Part shown: positions 10,333-21,241 of the stretch, in pieces | How positions within the stretch are numbered: position 1 is the stretch's first letter | Layout: each line of letters starts with the position of its first letter | Source of the DNA: Rhodosorus marinus | Lineage: Eukaryota; Rhodophyta; Stylonematophyceae; Stylonematales; Stylonemataceae | Direction: 5' to 3' | Assembly: GCA_029953675.1 (NCBI GenBank) | Contig: JAMWBK010000011.1 | Location: 744,001-808,000, forward strand | DNA length: 64,000 nt | Made by a program: the position numbers and the translations under genes | Notes under the pieces: model-generated | Databases searched by the model: none | Seen by the model: only the letters and a program-made list of their open reading frames with translations | What the model was told of the DNA's origin: nothing

Positions 10333-11469
10333 ATGGATGCTAGCGTTGACGTTGGGACGATCTTGTCAGATATCGCTACTTGGGAGGACATGGATGAGGG
10401 TCTGGACCTTGGTTTTTTTCAAAGCTTGGAGGCTCTAGGTGCTGCTGCGTTCGATGGGAACACGCGAAACGATGGAAGTAAGTTCCTTCACGGGTGTCCG
10501 GAAGAGAAGGCCGCGTGGTTGCGTTTCGAGGGTAACGGTCTGGGTAGTGACATCAACCCCGACTCCTGCTACCAGAGAGTGGTCGATTTGAAGAGGGATG
10601 TGTCCGTTAACAATGGGATCGCGGATGAGTTTTTTAAGCCGACTCTACTCAACGTTAAGAGACAGCCGGACATGACTATTAAGGGAGACGGCTGGATCCT
10701 TCACGGAGAAACCCCTATGAGGAACACCTGTGAACCGAACAGTGTCGAAACTTTGAGGTTTATTGAATTCTACGACGGCTCCGCCCCCTCTGTTGTTTTT
10801 TCAAAGAGAAGGGGGGCGGAGTTTGTTCTCATGAAGATGAGGATCGCAGACGATCACCACGCCGTGGTTCACACTGGAGTGATGAAGGCTGGATCGAACA
10901 CGGTGGATCAAGTTGCTGAGATGAAATTGAGGAGGGAGAGGTGCCCAACGATTCCTGGACTCACCTACGAGAATTGTCGATCATTCCATGGGGAAGAAAG
11001 CGAGCCTGCGGTTTGGTTCACTCTGCTGAAGATCGGAGGGCTCACCGGAACTTGGATTGTCGAGGACGAACTCAGGACGGGGTCCATCACGTGGGGACAG
11101 GATTCGGATAGACTGACGAGAGTGCACAGCTTCGAGTTTATCCAGAGGTGCTTAGGAATGGCTGGAATCAAGCCCAGGGTTCTGGAGTCACAATTTGCGG
11201 CTGCACCTCAGGGTTACTCTGCGGCCTCGGTGAGCAACGTGAGCGAGGAGTTCCCTTCCTCCGGTAGAGATATCAACGGGAAACAGTGCCCGCAGTGCCG
11301 CAAATGCTTTTCGGTGAAGTCGAAGGTGGTGCGACATATCAACACCGTCCACAAGAACATCAGACTTCACAAGTGTCATATGTGCGACAAGAGGTTCAAG
11401 GAGAAGGGACATCTGCAGAAGCACTTGAGATCCCACGTGAGGAAACAGCTCGTGAATGGACATATTTGA
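10333..11469 (+). CDS. Intermediate two-finger member of the zinc-finger family
   Basis: 378 residues, intronless. Residues 1-33 are acidic and resemble the short genes (SDIATWEDMDEG). Residues ~115-290 look like a strongly diverged version of the long-gene domain: GDGWILHGETP matches the LGSGWAFxGGLPE block, LRFIEFYD matches RIRFxxYxED, and GLTGTW matches WLSGTW. The C-X2-C-X6-C-X4-C motif and the HPPRSSFR motif are missing. Two fingers end the protein (C319/C322/H335/H340 and C348/C351/H364/H368); they equal fingers 3 and 4 of the long form, and FSVKSKVVRH and FKEKGHLQKH keep the usual contact residues. It links the short and long classes. Nuclear DNA binding is likely; homology of the middle domain is my reading by eye. 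Confidence 0.9.
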   Translation: MDASVDVGTILSDIATWEDMDEGLDLGFFQSLEALGAAAFDGNTRNDGSKFLHGCPEEKAAWLRFEGNGLGSDINPDSCYQRVVDLKRDVSVNNGIADEFFKPTLLNVKRQPDMTIKGDGWILHGETPMRNTCEPNSVETLRFIEFYDGSAPSVVFSKRRGAEFVLMKMRIADDHHAVVHTGVMKAGSNTVDQVAEMKLRRERCPTIPGLTYENCRSFHGEESEPAVWFTLLKIGGLTGTWIVEDELRTGSITWGQDSDRLTRVHSFEFIQRCLGMAGIKPRVLESQFAAAPQGYSAASVSNVSEEFPSSGRDINGKQCPQCRKCFSVKSKVVRHINTVHKNIRLHKCHMCDKRFKEKGHLQKHLRSHVRKQLVNGHI

Positions 11470-12799
11470 TAAGATAGGGAACAATTTTATTTGACAATTT
11501 ATTGTATAGAACAATGTACCAAAAAAACTACTTGCTTTTGAACGCAAACTCGATACTAGCGACTCCACCAAAAACGTGACGTTTTCGAAGAAGAACCAGG
11601 TGGCATTGAGAACCTCTCTCACATCATCGACAGGAGCCCGATCTCTCCCTTCAATTCGTTTGAGGTCTTTCTGACAGCAATCGTCGAGAATCGAAACAAG
11701 GTCGCCTATTCCATTTTCGTATAATCACGAACAACAGATACTTTATCTCGACCACAACGTTCCCTCAGGTCTCCAAATCCTCGGTAAAACGCGGTTGCAG
11801 ACGCATATTCCTGACCGGGCAATGGCGCCAAAAGTGAAGATCACGGCTCTAAAAAAAATAGCATCGCCTGCAAGATCGCCGTTGAACTGCACCCTGTACC
11901 GCCAACATCAAAAGTATTCTGAATCTCACGATTCATCGTGTCAACCGTACCCCCGGAAGGGCAACATGCCCTCCCCCCCCCCCGGTGTTCAAAGCTCATC
12001 ACAAGAAAAAAAGGAAAACATAGTAGAAGAAAACCAAACATGAATTAAGGGGAGCGTCAAAATTTTCACAATTGCTGAGGCTGCAAAATGCAACCAACCC
12101 ACCCGGCCCGCCCCCCAACAGGCGCCCGAGGGCGATAGCCTTGCAGGCGATGGATTGGGAAACGAAATGAGCTGACTTCTTAGGTGGTACTTCATTTAGA
12201 TATACAGTGAACTCGTTGTGATTTGGAATCATCAGCCATCGGCAACCGCAATCAAGCTTTCCTCTATTAAGAGAAAAAAAAGAAGGTAGAGTATCGCATG
12301 CAGTACCAAAAAAATAAAAATCAAATCCTTGTACATTCGAAATCGAAAACGAGGATTACACCGTTTTCAGATTTGCACAGTGAAGGCCTTCCCCCCCCGC
12401 CCCAAACCCGAGATTTTCTTTTCGTTAGTTCGCAGATTTGACAAAAAAATACTAGTATACTGCTCATAAACACGTAAGAAATCAATCAATATAAAAGACC
12501 AAGGGTATATGACTTTACTCTAAAAGTGATTGATACTAATATCACAAAAGAAATTAAGGAGCAAGACGAAGACCACCCTTCGAATTGTCTTCAATAGCTT
12601 CTTTTTCTTTCATCTTTCCCATTTTTTCGTACGTGTATTTTCCAGGAGGACATTCGCTAAACTAGTTAGTGTAAGCTCTCTCTCCCCCCTCTCTCTCGCT
12701 GGGCATCATAACCCAAGCCTACCCCCCAACCAAAAGATCCTAGCCACCTATCTCACTCCGAACAGCCTCCCTCCCTCCTCCGCAATCCAATCTCACAAC

Positions 12800-13046
12800 C
12801 GGCGTGAATCCCCTCTGGAACCACGAAACAGCCTCTCTCCGTCTCGTTCTGTACCCAAAAATAAACCAACCGTCCAAAAACCAAGACTGAAACAGTAGAG
12901 GACAACACACGGCCTGGATTCCCTGCGGAACCACGAAACAGCCGTCTCACTATCTCCCTCTCTCTCTCTCGCTCTCATTCTGTGCCAAAAACAACCAACC
13001 GTCCAAAAAACAAAATCCGAAACAAGAGAGGACAACAACAAGCGGC
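12800..13046. repeat. Pyrimidine-rich direct repeat, two units of ~110-135 bp
   Basis: Both units contain ggaaccacgaaacagcc followed by a ct-rich run and then accaaccgtccaaaaa and gaggacaac. The second unit has an expanded (ct)n tract near 12957-12977. Read on the minus strand the block is G+T-rich, like the tracts upstream of the long genes. Confidence 0.75.
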
Positions 13047-14087
13047 CCCCTTCTCTCACCAGCAGCGCACCCACAACATTAAGTCTCACCCCATACGCTC
13101 TCCTTTCTTCCTTTTTTTGTGTCCTTTAAGGAATAAACAAACTCAATCAAAGATCAGACGATTAGGTTGCTATTGCTTAATAAATAAATATATATTATTT
13201 TCTGCCTTCTTCTAGTTCGAAGAAGGAAAAAAAAAAAAAAGCAAAACACATTGTCTGAACTCAGCCCTTTTTCCTGTTTTTGCCTTTCTTGCTCTTTTTG
13301 TTCATGTGTTTGGCCGTCCACTGATTTACTGTTAGATAGAAAATCAAGACCAAGTTTTCGGAAAGAAATGGTTAGGGGTTGAAGAATTCCTCCAGAATAT
13401 ATTTATGATTATTTCTTAGGTTGACAGACTGTCATTTATACAATGGTCAATGATTTTCTTGTTTCTTTCCACCCTTTTGTTTTTTGTTAACGGACCCGAT
13501 AGGGGCCGTTTTCTCCTTCCAAAGGCCCCGGCAATAGGCTACTTACTGTTCCTTTTTTCCTTGTTTTTACCCTTTTTGGAATTCGATCCTCGGCTTCGGC
13601 AAAGACTGATCATGTTTAAAATTGGACGTCTGTATTTTATTGTTTTTTTAGTAGTAGTTCGGTGGTCGACACATTAGTTGGCAAAGAGCGGATTTCGAGA
13701 TGATGTTGAGGCGAGAACGGAAAAGTGGAGGCTTTGGAATCGCTTTGATGCATTTTTTGGGTGTTTTGGAAAGCCCGGATTGTCTCGGAAGGGTTGAGGA
13801 AGATGGATGCGTCTGTTGAAGAGTGGTCATCTTCCTAAACCCTTCCAAAGGATGTTGAAGATAGCAGCCGAATCTGAAAATGCTGGTTGCTGAGAACGTT
13901 CTTCCTTTTTCTTGTTATGGTGATGGCAAGTGTATTGAACTTTCGCAGCCGTGCTTGGGGCAGTCAATCAGCTCAAACAGCCTCGGCCATGAAGAAGCAA
14001 GACTTCAGCCAGCCAATAAAACCTCCAGACCTTCAGGTGTGTTACTGTCTAAGTACGTTTTGCCCAGTTCCACATCAGAACTAAGCC

Positions 14088-14214
14088 AGGCTGATTCCCA
14101 GTAAAATGCAAGCCAAGCCTCGCATTACAAGCCCCGAATCGGGAGGCTGATTCCCGCTAAAGCCAAGCCTCGCATTACAATCGGGAGGCTGATTCCCGCT
14201 AAGGCCAAGCCTCG
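14088..14214. repeat. Short tandem repeat, ~42-56 bp, 2.5 units
   Basis: The phrase aggctgattccc starts at 14088, 14144 and 14186, each time followed by gccaagcctcg. The copies are nearly identical apart from a 14-bp difference in length. Confidence 0.8.
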
Positions 14215-14219
14215 AAACA

Positions 14220-15300
14220 ATGAAGCCAACCGGATATAAGGCACTCATCTCCCTCAGAACACAACTCTGAGCACCAGCAGACTATGACTGGGAACTGTGA
14301 GACTATGACTCGCAGTAGTCGGCGCAGGAGGCACTAAATGAACTCAGCAAAGCACCAAAGACCAGATAGAAGCTCTAATCCAGCGTGGCTCGGAACCAGC
14401 GACCAATCACTAGAAGCTAGTCGCGAAAGGAGGACTCTAGTAGAACAAGAAACTAAGAATCACCAATCTACCTACGGATAAAGGTCCAATAGCCACAGCA
14501 GCCTAAACTACTGCCTGGACCGGAAAAACTCACTCCAAAGCACCGAACCAGCAAAATATAGACCGTCCTGAAAACAAGAAACTGACCACTACCGGACAAC
14601 TGCTGCGCAACAACACCAAGACATCAATAAAATCCCGATACCAGCACTCACAAAGGCCACTCAGAAAATCAAAGAATCACTGCGTGACCATGAGCACCAC
14701 CGAGAATCCGCCAAGACAAGATGAAGTCCATTCAGTAGATGAAAGAATCACTGCCGGAGCAACACCAGCCAAGAACAGCCAGAAGATCATGAAGCAGAGG
14801 ATACAATCTAAGAGTGACCCTGCAAAGCTCCTCACTCAAATCCACCAAACAGGCCGTCACAACTCAACAAAGCTCCGAAGACAACCTAAATAAGCCAGAA
14901 TCCACTACTGAAAGCAAGACTTGGTTTCGCTTGACTCAAGAACAATGGCCAAGCGAAACCAACCTCACAAATACACTCAATCTGACTCTTAAGCAGAGGC
15001 AAAGCAACCAAGGAAACCAGCATCACCAAAAGATCAACGGACTCTTCACAGCCAATCCATCACACCGGCCTTACCCTAATTAATACACCGGAACACCTCG
15101 CCTCAGCTGCTTAGCCTCAATCAAGACTCCAGAGGACCTCACAGTTACTACTGTAGAAGCCTCCAAACTCAGCCAAAGAACTGAACTCACCCCAAGAAAG
15201 ACAATCACTGGACCATCAATCAAACCAGCCATGTCTCACTCCAAGCACCCACCCGGCCAAAAGATACAGGTGTTGGAGACAGGAATACTGCTATACCCCC
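14220..15300. other. A+C-rich block on + strand
   Basis: About 1.1 kb where the + strand is strongly enriched in A and C, with few recognisable features. Frames inside it (for example 14684-14893 and 14814-15083) are rich in Thr, Ser, Gln, Asn and Lys, as expected from the composition, and show no domain. It could be a minus-strand noncoding transcript or old repeat sequence. Confidence 0.4.
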
Positions 15301-15487
15301 TTCTCAACAACTCTCTATAGTATGCCTTGACTACCCCAGAACCAAGCTCAATCCTCGTGGTCATATCAATATCCTCCCCAACCTTGTCCTCCCTTCTCCC
15401 TCGCCCTCGTTTTGACATCCACCAGCCCCACCCACCAGCCCTCTTCCTCGTAACCCCAACACCGCTGCCAGCTTCAAACTGCGTTGA

Positions 15488-15525
15488 GTTTAGCACTGCC
15501 AACGTGTTGGCTGGCAGTGCTAAAC
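15488..15525. repeat. Perfect hairpin, 14-bp arms
   Basis: gtttagcactgcca at 15488-15501 is exactly complementary to tggcagtgctaaac at 15512-15525, with a 10-base loop. No T-run follows, so it is not a bacterial-type terminator. Confidence 0.75.
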
Positions 15526-17484
15526 ACGGTGGGTGGTGGTCCGCTCGCGGATGAAGTGCTCGTTCGCATCCGAATAGACGGCGTTGCCGCTCGTGAGGAT
15601 TCTATCTCCACAAATCCTGCCGCGAACGGAGCCGGTGCCGGCTGTCGACTGGAGGTTTCTGTGGGTTCCTTAGAGTTGGTTCCATGGGGAGTCGATCGGA
15701 CCAACCCTGGACAGCAAAGTTTTTTTCCTGAACACGGTCCGGAACCACGCGAGCTGGCTAGGGTGGGTCGTCCTTGAAAGCCACGGGTGTATAAACCGAA
15801 CCCAGGGAACGGAGTGGAGCCTCATGTCTTTTGAGTTCGTCCATTCAACTAGCACGGTTGAGGTGAGTCACCATTCTAGAACCCAAATTGCGTAAGTCAA
15901 CAGCATTCCTTTCGGTGTTCGGTGAAAATGGATTGTAGTGGTAACCTGAACCCATTGTTGAAAATTTCCAGGGCGTGGTCTACTATAAACCATAAGCGCC
16001 TGTACGAAGAACACATGCAGGGACAGAGAAGCAAAAATCCTGCACAAGATAAGTTGCTTTTGCTATGGGGGCCCGTTGTACTTCATCGTGCAGATTATCC
16101 GTGATCTCAACGTCCCAAACCCTTGGAAGCGACAAGCCTCAATATTTCTGACAGCTCCGTCCTCAGGTCAAGCTCAAGCGACCCTCATTCTGTTCGAACT
16201 CGCAACTGTGAATACTTCGCAAAAGGAATCGGAAGAAGCGCTACTGTACCGTCACCTTCTCCGAGCAACACCACATCCGCTATGTCCTCTCGCTAGCCTG
16301 CTAGCCCCTTGGTGGCCACACTTTTTATAGACTTTGTCCCCAACCTCCACCATATGGCAGCCTCGCTTTTGAAACCTAGCCCACTGAAGCGGCCGTACGA
16401 CCTCTGAAACTACCGTTGCGTATTCTGCCACCCCTTTTGTCTCAAAAAAGTTTTCTAAGTTGTGCTCGACAAGTTGTAGACCGCGGGCATAGTAAGACGA
16501 CCTGATAGCGAGCCATCTTTATATCCTTCATGAGGTCCTAGATACAATCTGAGTTGAGTTTTTCCTCCGGTTATCATATGTTCACGTTGCTTTCAGTGTC
16601 TTGCTACGGTTTGCCCTTCCAGATCGAAGCTGTCACGCAGTAAACAAAACCCGTAGAAAACGCATTTAGCGGTCAATGCGAAATTGGCAGGATCCTTAAG
16701 CTACTGATTGTGAAGTCTTAGGAGGCTTCAAGCCCCCCGTTGTACTGCGAGTGATGTGGCTTCTCTAGCGGTTGACAGATAATGTGAAAAGTCCGCGACA
16801 TGTTGCGCTCTAAGAAGACTCTCGAGTCAAAGATCCCGCACCCAACAGGATGGCTCCGACGAGCAGTAGGTTGTTAGCAGTTGAGAGCCTGTTAGTCTAG
16901 ACCGAATTGTATGGACCATCGGTTAAGAGATGCCAGGCGAACAGCCTCGACCATCTCAAAATTGAGAGATAGAAAATGGCTAGGAGGCGTTCCTGTACGA
17001 TTCTTCCCTCGCCTGGCGTCAATCTCGAATCAATACAACCGGTTGCCATGGACAAATACTAACATTAGCCGCATATTTATACTTCAGGGAAAACGAGTGC
17101 GCCATGCACCCTCACCGTGACCGCGCACAGTACTTGATAGTATCTTAGTACACACTACAAGAACTCTTTCGAATAGAATTTTACAAGCGACCAGCAGCTG
17201 GCTATGAAAAAGGGGGAGGAGTTGTTTCCTGGTGAAAACTGAGAACACTGAATGCCAATTTTTGAGCATTCTGCAGCTCTAAGGGATGCGCCGTCGTGCC
17301 ACTGTCCAATGATTGAGAAATACACCGTCAAGACGATTGGACTGACAGGTCCGACTATCAATGTTTTGGGCGGTGAAAGAAACAACGGGAAAAGTCTTTT
17401 TCCAGCCTAGCTCCAGACGCGGCATTTAAATCGGACACTTTTGCCCCGTGGTGGCACAAAACCACAAACTGGATCAAACCAAAC

Positions 17485-17552
17485 AGCGCTTCGCTTGCTA
17501 GCCAAAAGCCTGCGCATCGCTAGCTTTTAGCTAGCGAAGCGCAGTTAAATCC
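17485..17552. repeat. Imperfect inverted repeat rich in gctagc
   Basis: gcgcttcgct near 17487 pairs with agcgaagcgc near 17543. The interior holds several gctagc palindromes and gives a long, imperfect foldback. Confidence 0.6.
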
Positions 17553-17909
17553 AACCGTCCAAACGCACAGCAACAACCTGTTCTGCGCACAGAATGGCTT
17601 CCACAGAGTCCCCCCTTTGACACAAAATAAAAGATCCGCTTACACCTGTGTACTACTACCGAATCAAGAACACTGGGAAACATCTCACGGTCCATCCTCC
17701 TCGTCGAGATTGGCAGAGCTCTCGCAGTACTATCAGCCGCTCAGTTCCCGCAGTCAGAGAAAGGCTCTCAAAAACCACCTTCAATGCGAGGGTAGACATG
17801 ATACCGAACTGTTTTCCAAGAAAGTCCACTACCTCAAGAAACCCATCTAAAAACATCCCCAAGAAGAGAAATCCAGTGCTAGCCCCTCGGAACGATCGCC
17901 TAGGGAAAG

Positions 17910-18190
17910 AGCTTGTTTTTCGAATACTTTTTCGATCTCGGCGATCTCTATCGAATGATAAATTTTAAATGAATGCATTCAGATAATCAACGAAAAGCCC
18001 GAAAATTATCAAAAGTACTAGTTTCAAAATAGGTATTGACAATATTTTTGTGATCTAGGCGATGTTCGTTTATATAATATTTTTGACTGAATGCCTTATT
18101 GCATTTCTGATATGCGCCTAAAAATAAAATTTGTATGATTTATGAAAACAGGTTTTGACAATAGTTTTATCACCTCGGCGATCATGAATA
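17910..18190. repeat. AT-rich tandem repeat, three units of ~119 bp
   Basis: A conserved core (ttttgacaat...tttt..atc..ggcgat) recurs with ggcgat at 17940, 18058 and 18177. The first unit is the most diverged. It lies in an AT-rich island upstream of the first long gene. Confidence 0.7.
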
Positions 18191-18637
18191 GTTTAATTCT
18201 TGTTGGTGTTCTTCGTTTACGGGAATAAGTTTTCTAAAAACTAATTATGATCTACGTTGGGACCGCTTGAAGGAGCTGAGGGATCCGGCGGTTCAGTTGG
18301 AAGAGACTGTCTGCCCAGTTGTGCCCAAACACAAGGATCAGCTAGGTGGCGCCGAGAGCAAGCAATGGCAAAAAAGAAAAGAGAAAAAGTACTGACCTTG
18401 AGCCGGTTGTTTGAGTTTTATGTTCCGGGACCGCATGCCTGTGTAACACCACCCCCCACCTTTCACGTTTTGTTCAGAGTCGAGGCGTTTTATAGATGAT
18501 TTCAGCGGGACCCAAGGAGCGCTCTTGATCGGGTCTTGACGGATTTTTCTTTTTGAGCCCTGCCTTCAGAGAAGAGCGTGCTGATATGCTACTGTAAGAT
18601 CATGGCTGCATCAACGAGGTCTTTCCGAGGAAGGGTT

Positions 18638-18643
18638 TATAAA
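18638..18643 (+). promoter_or_regulatory. TATA-like box upstream of 18726 gene
   Basis: TATAAA lies 88 bases before the chosen ATG, in gggtttataaacg. Most other long genes lack such a clear site. Confidence 0.4.
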
Positions 18644-18725
18644 CGAGCGGATTAGAAGAACGGGCTGTGCATTTGTCTCGCCGTTTTCTAGGAGCCATGT
18701 CGTCTGAGGAAAGCATGTTTCAGAG

Positions 18726-20102
18726 ATGGACTTGGTGGGACAGCATGTATCTATTTTGTCACCCCTCCTGGAGTGGGATTCGACGCAACTCAGCTGGCTT
18801 TTGTTTCATTCGCAGAAACAGAGCTTGCCTAGCCCCGGAGACTGTTCCGTCGTGCTGCTAGACATGAAATGGAGCATACCAGAGGCAACACGCGTGGCAC
18901 TTGATGCTTCCGAGGTCGGTCAGTTGATATCAATCTTCTCCGAGCCATCTTTGATGATGACGGAGTTGAGGGAGGAGACCTTTTCTCTGGGATCGTGTTG
19001 GGCATTTAGAGGTGGCCTTCCTGAGCACAAGGGTAGGGTGAATCGAGATTTTCAGGGATTTGAGCGTGTGAGATTCTTGAGCTACAGTGAAGACTCGAGA
19101 GCTGTTTCTATCTTATCAGCGGAGGTCGGTCCTGGGCTGTTGGCGTTTTCCAAGGTTGTAGAGGAGGATGGGAGGCACACTTCTTCGCTTATGGGACTCC
19201 TTGATACTGCCACGGAGACTATCACGCACTGTGCAGCCGCACAAAATCGTCATAGCTGCGATACATGCCGAGTTCAAAACGTTCCGTGCGATCCTCTGAA
19301 GTGCCATAACGAGCAGGACTTTGAGCTAGCACTCGATTACAGGAGGCAGATTCTGGAGCAATCAGAAAGCCCGAGAAGCATCTCGATGCAGTATATTATT
19401 CTTTGGCTTTCTGGTACATGGACCTGTCCCATGGAGCCCTTAGAGCCCATGACGTACAGCGCAACATGTCACCTCAACGGTTCAACCTTCGACAGCGCGT
19501 TGCTGTCGGTGCTTCAAGATGAAATATCCGGTTCCCACCCTCCGCGGGCCTCGTTCCGCATTGTCAGCGAAGGACGGAAGGAAATGGATCACTTTCTGGG
19601 TTTAGAACTGGATGAATTTGAATTCAGTTCCAGCGAGGAATGGTCACCAACTCTTACTCCCACCGCAGATTTCCTTTCACAACCGAGCGGAAAGGACCAC
19701 GGCGTTAAGAAAACAGAAAGGATCTGCCAGATCTGCAACGCAAGCTTCAGAAGGAGCTATGACCTCAAAAGACATACGGCGGCTATTCACGAGAAACGAA
19801 GGGATTTTATCTGCCCAAAGTGCCCCAAGACCTACACTCAAAAGGGCCACCTCAACGAGCATATCCGGATGGTCCACTGTGAGGAACCCGGACTTCAATG
19901 CCCAGTGTGTAAAAAGCAATTTGGGATCAAATCCAAGCTGGAACGCCACATCTCAACCGTACATGAGAACATGAGAAGCTTTAAGTGCTTGGAATGCTCA
20001 AAATCATACAAGGAAAGGTCGTACCTGAAGCAACATCTTCTTACCCAGCACAACATTCGAATGGAGGGGCCCACGAGCCCGAGACCGAAGGACTCACCCT
20101 GA
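18726..20102 (+). CDS. Long four-finger C2H2 protein with novel N-terminal domain
   Basis: 458 residues, intronless, first gene of the long array. The start MDLVGQHVSIL aligns with the starts of the paralogues. The N-terminal domain spans about residues 5-292, with LGSCWAFRGGLPE at 88-100, the four-Cys motif C178/C181/C188/C193 (CDTCRVQNVPCDPLKC) and HPPRASFR at 271-278. An acidic linker follows (about 293-330). The four fingers are 334-355, 363-384, 392-413 and 421-442, at a 29-residue pitch, with linkers of the EKRRDF type instead of TGEKP. Predicted contact residues (-1,2,3,6) are RYDR, QGHE, ISKR and ESYQ. It is probably a nuclear DNA-binding regulator. The N-terminal domain may serve dimerisation or partner binding, which is inference. 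Confidence 0.93.
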   Translation: MDLVGQHVSILSPLLEWDSTQLSWLLFHSQKQSLPSPGDCSVVLLDMKWSIPEATRVALDASEVGQLISIFSEPSLMMTELREETFSLGSCWAFRGGLPEHKGRVNRDFQGFERVRFLSYSEDSRAVSILSAEVGPGLLAFSKVVEEDGRHTSSLMGLLDTATETITHCAAAQNRHSCDTCRVQNVPCDPLKCHNEQDFELALDYRRQILEQSESPRSISMQYIILWLSGTWTCPMEPLEPMTYSATCHLNGSTFDSALLSVLQDEISGSHPPRASFRIVSEGRKEMDHFLGLELDEFEFSSSEEWSPTLTPTADFLSQPSGKDHGVKKTERICQICNASFRRSYDLKRHTAAIHEKRRDFICPKCPKTYTQKGHLNEHIRMVHCEEPGLQCPVCKKQFGIKSKLERHISTVHENMRSFKCLECSKSYKERSYLKQHLLTQHNIRMEGPTSPRPKDSP

Positions 20103-21241
20103 AGGGATTACAACTCGGAAATACAACTAGAAACTTGTCCGGACTTTATGACTTGATTGAGCTCGTGCTTTGGTAGACTGCTCTAGGTAGGCCAGGGTCA
20201 CCGACTTCAGCTAATATATTTATACCATTTAATCTTGATCTACCTCTGTATCGAAAGAGCTGCTCTTGACCTGCAAGAGTCTTCTTGGCTGGTCCGGGAG
20301 AAACTTTCCTGCTCCTCAGAAGATTCGCCAGTGCTGGGCGGGCGCTAAGGCGAAACAAAAGCGAACAAAGATTCGGATTTGAGCTGAGATTCACCACATC
20401 GGAGGCGACAACTTATCGCAACTCAGCACTCCTCGTACTTTTGCAAACATCCTCCGTCACCATCAAGAATCCTGGAAGAAACCCAGCACCATTACAAGGA
20501 ACAGAAGCATCCGTACAATTAGTTTCAGAGAAGGCGAAAAGGTAAAAGTGTCTTCTATTTGGGGGATGCTAAGGACCTTGTCGGAACGAAAAGCAAGTGC
20601 GACCACAGGACTTGAGCACAGTTGCAAGAGTGATAATTCCAGTTTTTCAGAAGCTCAAGACGGAGCACTCAAAAAGGCTGACGATACGAACCCCTTTTTT
20701 TTCGTTGAGACTATAGAAGACTCAGTGGAAACCGAAGGTTTGATACCGAGCCGGGAAGCTTGCCGAAAGCTGATCGTCGAACCGAGGGCATCAACAAAGA
20801 CCGGGACAGGGAAGAGAGAGGAGTACCAAGGCATCCAGGAGCGAGTATCGTGAGTTTTCAGGTTCAGTCCGGCTCTGAACTAGTAGCTATCCGTCCAGTA
20901 AAGAGACCGCTTTCTGCTAATCGAACCATAGTCTAGAAAGTCATGCGATACAAGAAAGAAAATGGAGGACAATCTGTCCAGTTCAGAAATTACTACTATT
21001 CAATGTCGACTCAAGATTTCATGTATCAATCAATACTCTCGAAGTTGATCGTTTTGGATTGATTGAGATTCTCATTTTTGCCTCCAGGTTAGTTGCGTTG
21101 GGGATCAGGAAGTCATTGGGGGCGTTCGGCACTGTCCTAGAGGGTTGAGAGTATTTGGGGACCTTGAGGTATCTCCGAGGCCATTGGAGCGGGGGCTTCA
21201 GTTTCGTTTCGTTTCTTCAAGAACGGACCCAAGTTTCATAT
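20103..21241. other. Intergenic, 1.1 kb
   Basis: Two adjacent + frames (20285-20545 and 20548-20853) look vaguely protein-like but match nothing I know and have no ATG-based start in a fitting place. An AT-rich patch near 20210 follows the preceding stop. No repeat was found. Confidence 0.5.

Larger units (their letters stand above)
11470..18725. other. Intergenic, 7.3 kb; repeats, hairpins, A+C-rich block
   Basis: The largest gene-free stretch. It holds a two-unit pyrimidine-rich repeat (12800-13046), a ~42-56-bp repeat (14088-14214), an A+C-rich block (about 14220-15300), two hairpins (15488-15525; 17485-17552) and a three-unit 119-bp repeat (17910-18190). A 60-codon frame at 15928 follows a TATA-like site (15789) but has no finger. 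None of the small frames can be assigned. Confidence 0.6.

Noticed and set aside
15789-16104. TATA-like site followed by a 60-codon frame at 15928, possible decayed short zinc-finger gene
   Set aside because: The distance resembles the short genes, but there are no finger residues and no clear similarity.
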